A stretch of 34,371 nucleotides of DNA, taken from Flavobacteriaceae bacterium. Its GTDB lineage: Bacteria; Bacteroidota; Bacteroidia; Flavobacteriales; Flavobacteriaceae. The notes under the pieces were generated by a model, which saw only the letters and a list, made by a program, of their open reading frames with translations, made no database searches and had not been told where the DNA came from. The position numbers and the translations under genes are program-made. Shown one piece after another: positions 17,256-24,600 of this stretch. The DNA is taken from contig CANFZC010000025.1 in NCBI GenBank assembly GCA_947451475.1, positions 1 to 34,371 of the forward strand, given 5' to 3'. Positions within the stretch are counted from its first letter, which is position 1; each line of letters starts with the position of its first letter.

Positions 17256-17265
17256 GACCTAAAAC

Positions 17266-17616
17266 TTATTGTTCTTTTTTGACCAGCATATAAAAATCAT
17301 TTTCCAATAGTCGATACCCTTGATCGTACACAAAATAATAGGTATTACCATTATTTGTGTTTAAAATATTTGTAAAAAAATCAAAATCAAAACCTTTACT
17401 TAACAATTTAGATTTGGTTGTTTTGGATTTACCTTCTGTATTTAACTCCGCTAAAATTCGATAATTTTTGCGCAATTTGTTGTTGATGTTGCGCATATAG
17501 TTGGTGCTGTCTTTGTTGATTTTATTATTGTAAGCATTGCGGCATCCATCACTACAGAACTTTTTGTCCTCACGACCAATTATTTTTTCTCCACATTCTA
17601 AACAGGTTTTATCCAC
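17266..17616 (-). CDS. Zinc-ribbon protein (DUF2116-like)
   Basis: A 116-residue cytoplasmic protein. The N-terminal treble-clef-like zinc ribbon has C5-x2-C8 and C21-x3-C25 (CLECG...CSDGCR). A basic helical linker (about 30-70) and a small C-terminal region with many aromatics follow. Similar proteins are common in Flavobacteriaceae; no function is established. It leads the four-gene operon and has the best-formed promoter of that block. Confidence 0.75.
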   Translation of the reverse strand: MDKTCLECGEKIIGREDKKFCSDGCRNAYNNKINKDSTNYMRNINNKLRKNYRILAELNTEGKSKTTKSKLLSKGFDFDFFTNILNTNNGNTYYFVYDQGYRLLENDFYMLVKKEQ

Positions 17617-17638
17617 GTATAATTTGTTTTAAGACAAT

Positions 17639-17668
17639 CAAATATAAGAAAATATTTCCGTTTACAAA
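17639..17668 (-). promoter_or_regulatory. Promoter of the zinc-ribbon/M28 operon
   Basis: On the minus strand TTTG (17665-17668), 18 bases, then TATATTTG (17639-17646), 22 bases before the ATG at 17616. This is a near-consensus Bacteroidota promoter. Confidence 0.75.
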
Positions 17669-17732
17669 TGGTTACAAGTAGTTACAATCGAAAGTAAATG
17701 AATAACAACCGAATAATTTTTATTTTCTACCA

Positions 17733-17740
17733 CAACTTTG
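17733..17740 (+). promoter_or_regulatory. Weak candidate -7 box of ssb
   Basis: CAACTTTG differs from TAnnTTTG at one fixed base. It lies 63 bases before the ssb start. No better box was seen in the gap. Confidence 0.25.
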
Positions 17741-17803
17741 CCTCGTTGATTGAAAACAAGTCAGCAATATTTTTTTAGTATTAACATTTAAATTATTAAG
17801 ATC

Positions 17804-18136
17804 ATGAATGCCATGAAAAACAAAGTTCAATTAATTGGGCACGTAGGAAACGACCCAGAAGTAAAAGCCTTAGATGGAGGAAAAAAATTAGCCAATCTTA
17901 CTATTGCAACTAATGATTATTACATTAATGACAAAGGAGATAAAGTAGAACAAACCGAATGGCACAGGGTCACAGCTTGGGGAAAAGTTGCCGAGATCAT
18001 TGAAAAATATGTTACTAAAGGAAAAGAGGTAGCTATTGAAGGTAAACTTACGCACCGAAGTTATGACGATAAGGAAGGAAATAAACGTTATATAACAGAA
18101 GTGGTAGTGAACGATATCTTGTTGTTGGGTAAATAA
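17804..18136 (+). CDS. ssb: Single-stranded DNA-binding protein lacking the acidic tail
   Basis: A 110-residue protein that is almost entirely the OB-fold of bacterial SSB (KVQLIGHVGNDPEV, TEWHRVTAWGK, GKEVAIEGKLTHRSY). Standard SSB adds a glycine/proline-rich linker and a conserved acidic tip (DDDIPF-like) that recruits RecQ, RecO, PriA and others. Here the frame stops at ILLLGK straight after the OB-fold. The stop is followed by an unrelated gene, so I see no frameshifted tail. It is probably a second, short SSB paralogue. Two in-frame ATGs (17804 and 17813) are possible starts; the second removes only three residues. It is followed after 18 bases by the HRDC gene. Confidence 0.92.
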   Translation: MNAMKNKVQLIGHVGNDPEVKALDGGKKLANLTIATNDYYINDKGDKVEQTEWHRVTAWGKVAEIIEKYVTKGKEVAIEGKLTHRSYDDKEGNKRYITEVVVNDILLLGK

Positions 18137-18154
18137 TTTCTAAAGAGAGGCTAA

Positions 18155-18595
18155 ATGAACATTAAGGTTTTTAATATTAGACTTAGTAAAGAATTTTGCC
18201 AAGTAGATCAAGACCGTTTGAATGAATTTTTAGAAACAGTTGAAGTAAAGTTAACTTCAACCAATTTTGTAACGACAAACACGAAGGATTATTGGTCTGC
18301 AGTCATTTTTTACATACCCAAAATGAGCGCAAAAGGGGAAACCATTCATAAACTATCTATTGAAGATTTAAATCCCAATGAACAAATTATTTTTGCTGCT
18401 TTAAGAAAATGGAGGAACAATGTGGCAGATAAATTAGAATGTAATGCTTTTCGAATTTGTCACAATTCTCATTTAATTGCAATTGCTAAATCTAAACCAA
18501 AATCAATAGAAGCCATTGAAAAAGTGGCTGGTTTTGGAAACAAAAGAACAATGAAGTATGGGAAAGATATTTTGGAGGTATTAGAAGTTCTATAA
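18155..18595 (+). CDS. Stand-alone HRDC domain protein
   Basis: A 146-residue protein. The C-terminal half (about 67-146) is an HRDC helical domain like that at the end of RecQ helicases and RNase D: LRKWRNNVADKLECNAFRI, then the AIAKSKPKSIEAIEKVAGFG turn and a final helix. The N-terminal 65 residues form a small alpha/beta region found with HRDC in Bacteroidota and of unknown role. No helicase or nuclease domain is attached. HRDC domains bind nucleic acid or partner proteins. It sits 18 bases after ssb with a Shine-Dalgarno-like GAGAGG, unusual in this window, so the two are probably co-transcribed and end at one terminator. Confidence 0.85.
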   Translation: MNIKVFNIRLSKEFCQVDQDRLNEFLETVEVKLTSTNFVTTNTKDYWSAVIFYIPKMSAKGETIHKLSIEDLNPNEQIIFAALRKWRNNVADKLECNAFRICHNSHLIAIAKSKPKSIEAIEKVAGFGNKRTMKYGKDILEVLEVL

Positions 18596-18616
18596 TTTTA
18601 TCAAACTTCACAGTGA

Positions 18617-18650
18617 AAAGCGGTATTATGAAAATATTACCGCTTTTATT
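18617..18650 (+). terminator. Terminator of the ssb-HRDC operon
   Basis: AAAAGCGGTA (18617-18626) pairs with TACCGCTTTT (18638-18647) around an 11-base loop, followed by a short T-rich run. Confidence 0.8.
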
Positions 18651-18756
18651 TACTTTTTCCGTAAATATTTAACGTAAAATTGTTAAAGTTGTCAACACGA
18701 AAACGTTTTCGAAGATGATTAAGAATTGATTATTAAGTTTTGTCCATTAATTTAGT

Positions 18757-18764
18757 TATATTTA
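18757..18764 (+). promoter_or_regulatory. Weak candidate -7 box of the small secreted protein gene
   Basis: TATATTTA matches TAnnTTTG except the last base and ends only 4 bases before the ATG at 18769. If used, it implies a leaderless message, or a start at the ATG at 18805. Confidence 0.3.
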
Positions 18765-18768
18765 TTTT

Positions 18769-19227
18769 ATGTTAAGTGGTAAACTCTGTCAAAATCAATT
18801 TAATATGCTGATCTCAGTACCGATATCGGCTTTATTGCTATTGATAGCAACAGCTAGTTATTCTCAAGTTGGAATTAATACAATTACTCCTCTAAGTACA
18901 CTTGATGTTAACGGTAATATGTCAGTTAAGGTTATTACATTAACTGGCAGCGGCGCTATAACTAGCATTAGTGATGGGGTATATATTTCAATAAATCCGC
19001 AAGGAACTAATCAAGAGTTTCAATTGCCAAATCCTGCAACTTATCCTGGACGCATGTATTTTATAAGAAATATAAACAACTCTTATACTGCTCAACTTTC
19101 TACAGTTTCTGGCTTGATTTTTCCTAAAAGTTCTACAACAGGAAGTGCTCAAATTTATATGTGGGAGGGCAATAGAAGAAGTGTCATAGTAGTTAGTGAT
19201 GGTTCTAATTGGACTTATTTCGATTAA
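18769..19227 (+). CDS. Small secreted protein of unknown function
   Basis: A 152-residue protein with a signal sequence (about 1-33, cleavage near SYSQ-V). The mature protein opens with VGINTITPLSTLDVNGNMSV, a phrase found at the start of many flavobacterial surface and tail-fibre-like proteins, where it begins a beta-rich stalk or head. The rest is polar and beta-prone (Gly, Ser, Asn, Thr) and ends WTYFD, with only two Trp near the end. No T9SS sorting domain is present. A second ATG at 18805 would remove the charged part of the signal peptide, so I prefer 18769. It overlaps the facing gene by the shared stop TTAA. Confidence 0.65.
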   Translation: MLSGKLCQNQFNMLISVPISALLLLIATASYSQVGINTITPLSTLDVNGNMSVKVITLTGSGAITSISDGVYISINPQGTNQEFQLPNPATYPGRMYFIRNINNSYTAQLSTVSGLIFPKSSTTGSAQIYMWEGNRRSVIVVSDGSNWTYFD

Positions 19228-19847
19228 GAATTCATTAATTTCTGAAATAGATCAATAAATTCACCAACATGATATCCATCTACTAATCCATGGTGAACAT
19301 GAATTGACATTGGCATAGTTTTCTTGTTATTGTCCGAAATCATTTTGCCAAAAGAGATTTTAGGACAACTGTCTGGCCATTTAAAACTTCTTGCATGTGA
19401 ATAAGCAGTAAAATGTATCCACGGTAAAGCTGAAAAATGAATTAGATTAATTTCAAAATCTCGTGTAACTAGACCGGTACTTTTTTTAACTCGCTCTATT
19501 TCTGACTTAGTAATTTCGCTAAATTCAGTTAAATTTTTGTCATATTTCATCAAAGAAAAGCCAAATGTTTTATCGTCTCGCAATATTGTGGCAGAGGCAT
19601 CAATTTGGTCAAATAGATAAACTTCATCCTCAATAATTCGGTATCGAAAGGATTCAATGGCGTTAATTGCTATTAAGGTTTTGTGTAAATAATAGGTAAA
19701 AAAAGTAGTGCCTAATTCTTTTGATTTTGCATAAGCTATGGTGCAATCTATTACTATGGTAACACCAAAAAATGGCTCTTCCATTTGAGAAAAAAAATGA
19801 AAATGTTCCTTACGGTTCCATGTGTCTCGGGATAATTTTTGTTTCAC
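19224..19847 (-). CDS. Chloramphenicol acetyltransferase-fold protein
   Basis: A 207-residue CoA-dependent acyltransferase of the classical CAT (trimeric) fold. The catalytic motif HHGLVDG has the base H186 and the structural D190, matching HHxxxDG of CatA. Other family features are the N-terminal TWNRKEHFHFF segment and the SFGK stretch (about residues 167-170). Chromosomal members in Bacteroidota are usually of unknown substrate, so resistance cannot be assumed. It is the last gene of the metG-led operon, one base after the HAD gene. Confidence 0.85.
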   Translation of the reverse strand: MKQKLSRDTWNRKEHFHFFSQMEEPFFGVTIVIDCTIAYAKSKELGTTFFTYYLHKTLIAINAIESFRYRIIEDEVYLFDQIDASATILRDDKTFGFSLMKYDKNLTEFSEITKSEIERVKKSTGLVTRDFEINLIHFSALPWIHFTAYSHARSFKWPDSCPKISFGKMISDNNKKTMPMSIHVHHGLVDGYHVGEFIDLFQKLMNS

Positions 19848-19848
19848 G

Positions 19849-20541
19849 TTATTTTAGTAAAAGGGGGAGTACATCTGAAATTTTAGCAATTGTCTTAAAG
19901 TTAGGATGTTCTATTGTATGACTAATTTTTTCGTGTTCCCAAGTGGTATGGAAAGGAATATGAACAGCATAACCTCCAATTTCTAAAACAGGTAATATGT
20001 CAGACTTTAAAGAATTTCCAATCATAAAAAATTCCTCAGGTATAATTTCTAAACGTGTCAATAGTTTTTGATAGTTTAGTTTTTGCTTATCGGCCATGAC
20101 TTCAATATGATGAAAATAAGGACCTAATCCTGAGTCGTGTAATTTACGTTGTTGGTCTTTTAAATCACCTTTAGTAGCTACAATGAGTTTGTATTTTCCA
20201 TGTAGGGCTTTTAAGGTGTCTTCAACACCATCAAGTAATTTTATAGGTTTTTGCAGTAGCTCTTTCCCTAGATCAATTATCTGACTAATTGATTCTATAG
20301 ATAAAGTGTTATTAGAAATTTTGATAGCCGCTTCTAACATCGAAAGGGTATATCCTTTTATGCCATAACCATATAAATCTAAATTATCAATTTCAGTCTT
20401 ATATAATTCTTGAGAAAGGGAATGTTGTGATAAATAGCTTGACATTAGTTCACAAAACTTATATTCAGTTTCCTGAAAATAAGGTTCATTGGCAAACAAT
20501 GTGTCATCTGCATCAAAAGCGATTACTTTTAGGTTTTTCAT
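19849..20541 (-). CDS. HAD-superfamily hydrolase (YjjG-like)
   Basis: A 230-residue cytoplasmic phosphatase-like protein. Motif I is FDADDTLF with nucleophile D10 and general acid D12. Motif II is T123 in VATKGD. Motif III lysine is about K152-K154. Motif IV reads GNSLKSD (175-181), with an Asn where the first acidic residue often is. An alpha-helical cap sits between motifs I and II. Nucleotide or sugar phosphate is the likely substrate class; the exact one is unknown. Eight bases separate it from the membrane protein gene upstream and one base from the acetyltransferase gene downstream. Confidence 0.88.
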   Translation of the reverse strand: MKNLKVIAFDADDTLFANEPYFQETEYKFCELMSSYLSQHSLSQELYKTEIDNLDLYGYGIKGYTLSMLEAAIKISNNTLSIESISQIIDLGKELLQKPIKLLDGVEDTLKALHGKYKLIVATKGDLKDQQRKLHDSGLGPYFHHIEVMADKQKLNYQKLLTRLEIIPEEFFMIGNSLKSDILPVLEIGGYAVHIPFHTTWEHEKISHTIEHPNFKTIAKISDVLPLLLK

Positions 20542-20549
20542 AAGATATT

Positions 20550-21032
20550 TTAATCAATATTAAAAAAAATCAGTGCAATAAAAGCACATACAAAATGAAC
20601 TATTGAAATAGCTATAATGCTTAATTTAATTTTATCAGATTTCGTTTTAAGTAATGCTCCAATTTTAGAATTAACTTTAAATATGTTATTACGTAGCCAA
20701 GCATTCACGTCAATCAATCCTTCTAAGTATCCAAAAATAAAAGTAGAGGTTAAAATAAATCCTTTTTGGTTAAAAGAGTTGTGCATTGAAAAGGCAATAA
20801 AAATAATTAGCCAAACCTTAAAAACAATACGAAAACAGATTTTAATAAAGTCTAACGTTTCGTCTTTTACCAAAATGTTTACTATAAAATAAAGTAGGAT
20901 GACGCTTGAAAAAATACAGTGAATTTCCCAAAGGATTTCAGAGATAACAGAATGATTATAAAATAAAAATTGCCAAATTAGTATAGCAAATAACCATAAA
21001 AGAAAGGCAATTACTGATAGTTTCTTGGACAT
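20550..21032 (-). CDS. Four-helix membrane protein of unknown function
   Basis: A 160-residue integral membrane protein. Predicted helices are about 6-27, 35-56, 68-86 (followed by 91-106, weaker) and 137-158. A basic cytoplasmic loop (RNNIFKVNSKIGALLKTKSDK) precedes the last helix. No recognised motif. It lies 9 bases after metG and 8 bases before the HAD gene, so it is part of the same operon. Confidence 0.6.
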   Translation of the reverse strand: MSKKLSVIAFLLWLFAILIWQFLFYNHSVISEILWEIHCIFSSVILLYFIVNILVKDETLDFIKICFRIVFKVWLIIFIAFSMHNSFNQKGFILTSTFIFGYLEGLIDVNAWLRNNIFKVNSKIGALLKTKSDKIKLSIIAISIVHFVCAFIALIFFNID

Positions 21033-21041
21033 CTTTAGAAC

Positions 21042-23099
21042 TTAACTAATTAGGGCACCATTATCAACTCCTTCCGCATCTGGATTGACGAAAACTAATT
21101 TGCCTTGAGTATCAGTGGTCATTAAAATCATTCCTTGACTTTCAACACCTCTTAAAGCTCTTGGCGCCAGATTAACTAAAACGGTTACTCTTTTTCCAAT
21201 AACTTCTTCTGGTGAAAAATTTTCTGCGATTCCTGAAACAATAGTGCGTACATCAATGCCAGTGTCTACTTTTAATACTAATAATTTATTGGCTTTTGGC
21301 ATTTTTTCGGCTTCTAAAATGGTTCCCACTCGCAAATCTAATTTAGTAAAATCTTCAAATGTAGAAGTTGCTTTTTGAGGTTCGACTACCATATTATCCA
21401 TGAGATTGGTTTTTTTTGTAGTTTCAAGTTTATCGATTTGCTTTTGTATTTCAGCATCTTCAATTTGAGCAAATAAAATTTCGGCATCTCCAATTTGGTG
21501 GCTTGCTTTAAGTAAATCAGATGTTTCTGAGACGGTATTCCATCCTAAATCATTTGCTTTTAAGATGGTTTTTAATTTAGCCGCTGTGAAAGGTAAGAAG
21601 GGTTCAGATAATACACTCAATGCCGCCGCAATTTGCATTGCTACATACATTTGGGTTTGTACTCGTTCTGGATTGGTTTTTATCATTTTCCAAGGCTCTT
21701 CGTCTGCTAAGTATTTATTGCCTAAACGCGCTACATTCATTAATTCCCCGAGGGCTTCTCTAAAGCGGTAGCGTTCGATAGAAGATCCTATCACAGCAGG
21801 ATAGGCTTTTAATTCGGCTAAAGTTTGATTGTCTACCGCTGAAAATTCATTAGGTGATGAAACAATACCATTGTAGTATTTATTTGTTAATACAACCACT
21901 CTATTAATGAAGTTTCCGAAAACAGCGGCCAATTCATTATTGTTTCTGGCTTGGAAATCTTTCCAAGTAAAGTCATTATCTTTTGTTTCCGGCGCATTGG
22001 CAGTTAAGGCATATCGCAAAGCATCTTGCTTGTCTGGAAAATCAATAAGATATTCATGCAACCAAACAGCCCAGTTTTTAGAAGTTGACAATTTATTACC
22101 TTCTAAATTAAGGAATTCATTTGCGGGGACATTATCAGGCAATATATAACTGCCTTCTGCTTTTAACATGGCGGGAAAAATAATGCAATGAAAAACGATA
22201 TTGTCTTTTCCAATAAAGTGAACCAATTTAGTTTCTGAATCCTTCCAGTAAGGTTCCCATTTTTTACCTTCTCTAGTTGCCCATTCTTTGGTAGATGAAA
22301 TATAACCAATTGGGGCATCAAACCATACATATAATTTTTTTCCTTCTGCGCCAGCAACTGGCACATCAATACCCCAATCTAAATCACGCGTAACTGCTCT
22401 AGGCTTTAAACCATCATCTAGCCAAGATTTAACTTGTCCAAGGACATTCGTTTTCCAATCTCTTGCATGGTCAACTAATATCCATTGTTTTAAAAAGTCT
22501 TGATATCGGTCAAGTGGTAAAAACCAATGTTTGGTTGATTTTAAAACTGGAGTTTCACCAGTAATGGTTGACTTTGGATTGATTAAATCGGTAGCGTTTA
22601 GCGTAGAACCACAACGTTCGCATTGGTCTCCGTATGCTTCTGGGTTTTCGCATTTAGGACAAGTACCAGTTACAAAACGGTCTGCCAAAAATTGATCTGC
22701 TTTGGCATCATACAATTGTTCAGTTACTTCTTCAATAAAATCTCCTTTGTCATATAAATTTCTAAAAAAATCAGAAGCAGTATCATGATGAACTTTAGAG
22801 GAGGTTCTAGAATAATTATCAAATGAAATACCAAAATCAATAAACGATTGACGAATTATGCTGTCGTATTTATCTATAACCTGCTGTGGTGTAATGCCTT
22901 CTTTTTTGGCTTTCATAGAAATAGCTACCCCGTGTTCATCGCTGCCACAGATGAAGACGACATCTTTTCCTTGTAATCGTAAATAGCGTGTATAAATGTC
23001 AGATGGGACATATACACCAGCTAAATGACCAATATGAATGGGGCCATTAGTATAAGGTAATGCTGCGGTAATAGTATATCGTTTAGGATTTGCTGTCAT
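21042..23099 (-). CDS. metG: Methionine--tRNA ligase
   Basis: Class I synthetase charging initiator and elongator tRNA-Met. The 685-residue form has the HIGH motif at 22-25 and a zinc knuckle with four cysteines (CPKCENP...CERCG). The second signature reads KLSTS instead of KMSKS, the form I know from Bacteroidota. The anticodon-binding helical domain comes next, and then a C-terminal EMAPII/Trbp111-like tRNA-binding domain (about 585-685) for dimerisation. I start at the ATG at 23099: the longest frame opens at TTG 23120, which lies inside the -7 box. It leads an operon of four genes. Confidence 0.97.
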   Translation of the reverse strand: MTANPKRYTITAALPYTNGPIHIGHLAGVYVPSDIYTRYLRLQGKDVVFICGSDEHGVAISMKAKKEGITPQQVIDKYDSIIRQSFIDFGISFDNYSRTSSKVHHDTASDFFRNLYDKGDFIEEVTEQLYDAKADQFLADRFVTGTCPKCENPEAYGDQCERCGSTLNATDLINPKSTITGETPVLKSTKHWFLPLDRYQDFLKQWILVDHARDWKTNVLGQVKSWLDDGLKPRAVTRDLDWGIDVPVAGAEGKKLYVWFDAPIGYISSTKEWATREGKKWEPYWKDSETKLVHFIGKDNIVFHCIIFPAMLKAEGSYILPDNVPANEFLNLEGNKLSTSKNWAVWLHEYLIDFPDKQDALRYALTANAPETKDNDFTWKDFQARNNNELAAVFGNFINRVVVLTNKYYNGIVSSPNEFSAVDNQTLAELKAYPAVIGSSIERYRFREALGELMNVARLGNKYLADEEPWKMIKTNPERVQTQMYVAMQIAAALSVLSEPFLPFTAAKLKTILKANDLGWNTVSETSDLLKASHQIGDAEILFAQIEDAEIQKQIDKLETTKKTNLMDNMVVEPQKATSTFEDFTKLDLRVGTILEAEKMPKANKLLVLKVDTGIDVRTIVSGIAENFSPEEVIGKRVTVLVNLAPRALRGVESQGMILMTTDTQGKLVFVNPDAEGVDNGALIS

Positions 23100-23117
23100 A
23101 ATCTTTAAAATAGACAA

Positions 23118-23125
23118 CAAAAATA
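23118..23125 (-). promoter_or_regulatory. -7 box of the metG operon; decides the start
   Basis: TATTTTTG on the minus strand ends 18 bases before the ATG at 23099 and covers the alternative TTG start. Confidence 0.6.
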
Positions 23126-23166
23126 AGTTTTTAGGGATGAAAACCCGAATTAATTTTTGATTTGTT

Positions 23167-23174
23167 TACTTTTG
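23167..23174 (+). promoter_or_regulatory. -7 box of the S66 peptidase gene; decides the start
   Basis: TACTTTTG overlaps the beginning of the longest frame (TTG at 23162) and ends 32 bases before the ATG at 23207. It diverges from the metG promoter about 40 bases away. Confidence 0.6.
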
Positions 23175-23206
23175 AAACAGCCAATTATAGTAACTATAAA
23201 GGATTA

Positions 23207-24163
23207 ATGCGAACATTTATTATCTTAATTTATTTTAGCACCATTTTTTCTTATTCACAAAAAAAGATGATTACACCTCCCTATCTCCAAAAAGGCGACA
23301 CTATTGCCATAGTTTCAACTGCACGTAAAAATATTGAAGACAATTTGAAACCTACGATAGATTTGTTGGAAGGGTGGGGATTAAAAGTAAAATTAGGCAG
23401 AACTATAGGGCTAGATTATTATCAATTGGCCGGTACAGATGAGCAACGCACAGACGATTTTCAAGAACAATTGGATAATCCAAACATTAAAGCAATTTGG
23501 TGTGTTCGAGGAGGTTATGGGACAGTTAGGATAATTGATAATTTAGATTTTACTAAATTCAAAAAATCGCCGAAATGGATTATAGGTTTTAGTGATGTTA
23601 CGGTATTACACAGCCACTTAAACCGAATGGGGTTTGAGTCGCTACATGCCATCATGCCAGTAAGTGTAGCTAGAGCAACTGATGAAGCCAAAAATTCTTT
23701 TTGCAAAGCCTTATTTGGAGAACAATTAGCCTATACTTTGACGTGTGATGCTTTAAATCATTTAGGCCAAGCTAAGGGCGAACTAGTTGGAGGAAATCTT
23801 TCTATTTTGTATAGTTTGTTAGGATCTGAATCAGCAATTGATTGCAATGATAAAATATTATTTATTGAAGATTTAGATGAATATTTATATCATATCGACC
23901 GAATGATGATGAATTTGAAACGCAATGGTTGTTTGTCTAGTTTAAAAGGAATTATTGTTGGCGGGATGACTAAGATGAATGACAATGAAATTCCTTGGGG
24001 GAGAAATGCAATGGAAATTATTGAAGACGCTGTAAAAGGATTGGATATTCCTGTTGTTTATAATTTCCCTGCTGGACATATTCAAGATAATCGGGCCTTG
24101 ATTTTTGGGAGACAAATTTCCCTATCTGTATCAGCAACTGAAAGTAAAGTAATATTTGAATAA
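23207..24163 (+). CDS. S66 LD-carboxypeptidase (LdcA/MccF family), exported
   Basis: A 318-residue serine peptidase that removes the terminal D-amino acid from tetrapeptide stems during murein recycling or remodelling. Residues 1-18 look like a signal peptide, so it may act in the periplasm rather than in the cytoplasm as E. coli LdcA does. The family motifs are RGGYG (101-105), catalytic serine S129 in GFSD, the acidic stretch EDLDE (221-225) supplying the Glu, and H291 in PAGH. I use the ATG at 23207 because of the promoter position. The stop is immediately followed by the start of the YraN gene. Confidence 0.92.
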   Translation: MRTFIILIYFSTIFSYSQKKMITPPYLQKGDTIAIVSTARKNIEDNLKPTIDLLEGWGLKVKLGRTIGLDYYQLAGTDEQRTDDFQEQLDNPNIKAIWCVRGGYGTVRIIDNLDFTKFKKSPKWIIGFSDVTVLHSHLNRMGFESLHAIMPVSVARATDEAKNSFCKALFGEQLAYTLTCDALNHLGQAKGELVGGNLSILYSLLGSESAIDCNDKILFIEDLDEYLYHIDRMMMNLKRNGCLSSLKGIIVGGMTKMNDNEIPWGRNAMEIIEDAVKGLDIPVVYNFPAGHIQDNRALIFGRQISLSVSATESKVIFE

Positions 24164-24523
24164 ATGGCAGAACACAATGATTTAGGTAAGTTTGGCGAAA
24201 AGTTAGCAGTAGATTTTTTGCAACTTAGCGGGTATAAAATCTTAGAAACAAATTGGACTTTTAAAAAAGCAGAGATCGATATTATTGCTCAAAAAGAAAA
24301 TGTGTTGGCTATTGTAGAAGTGAAAACACGCTCAAGTATTGCTTTTGGTTTACCACAAGAGTTTGTGAAAACAAAAAAAATTCAACTATTAGTAAAAGCC
24401 GTTAATGCCTATGTGAATTCTAATAATTTAGATTTCGAAGTTCGTTTTGATATCATTTCGGTTTATAAAGAAAACAATGAATTTAAAATGGAACATATTG
24501 AAGATGCATTTTATCATTTTTAA
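24164..24523 (+). CDS. YraN/UPF0102 family putative endonuclease
   Basis: A 119-residue cytoplasmic protein with a restriction-endonuclease-like fold. The motif pattern is conserved: GKFGEKLAVDFL, then EIDIIA (D about 40), then VEVKTRSS (E-x-K catalytic signature, about 52-59). Family members are linked to DNA processing, but their role is unsettled. The ATG follows the S66 stop with no gap (TAAATG), so translation is probably coupled. Pairing with an LD-carboxypeptidase is common in flavobacteria to my knowledge, without a known functional link. Confidence 0.9.
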   Translation: MAEHNDLGKFGEKLAVDFLQLSGYKILETNWTFKKAEIDIIAQKENVLAIVEVKTRSSIAFGLPQEFVKTKKIQLLVKAVNAYVNSNNLDFEVRFDIISVYKENNEFKMEHIEDAFYHF

Positions 24524-24551
24524 TCACCCCTTTTAAAAATATCAGCAAAAA

Positions 24552-24581
24552 TTTGATTTCCACTGAATTTCAATAACTTTA
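24552..24581 (+). promoter_or_regulatory. Promoter of the secreted metalloprotease gene
   Basis: TTTG (24552-24555), 18 bases, then TAACTTTA (24574-24581), one base from the TAnnTTTG consensus; the ATG at 24601 is 19 bases further. Confidence 0.6.
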
Positions 24582-24600
24582 CAAAAAATAATATAGCGCT

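Noticed and set aside
18769..19227. Prophage tail-fibre fragment
   Set aside because: The VGINT...LDVNG phrase occurs in phage-like and in ordinary surface proteins; the protein has a signal peptide and no phage gene is near.
19224..19847. A chloramphenicol resistance gene
   Set aside because: The catalytic motif is present, but many chromosomal CAT-fold proteins in this phylum have other or unknown substrates and the gene sits in a housekeeping operon without mobile elements.
21042..23099. KLSTS in place of KMSKS in MetRS as a defect
   Set aside because: To my knowledge this variant is the normal form in Bacteroidota MetRS, and the rest of the enzyme is intact.
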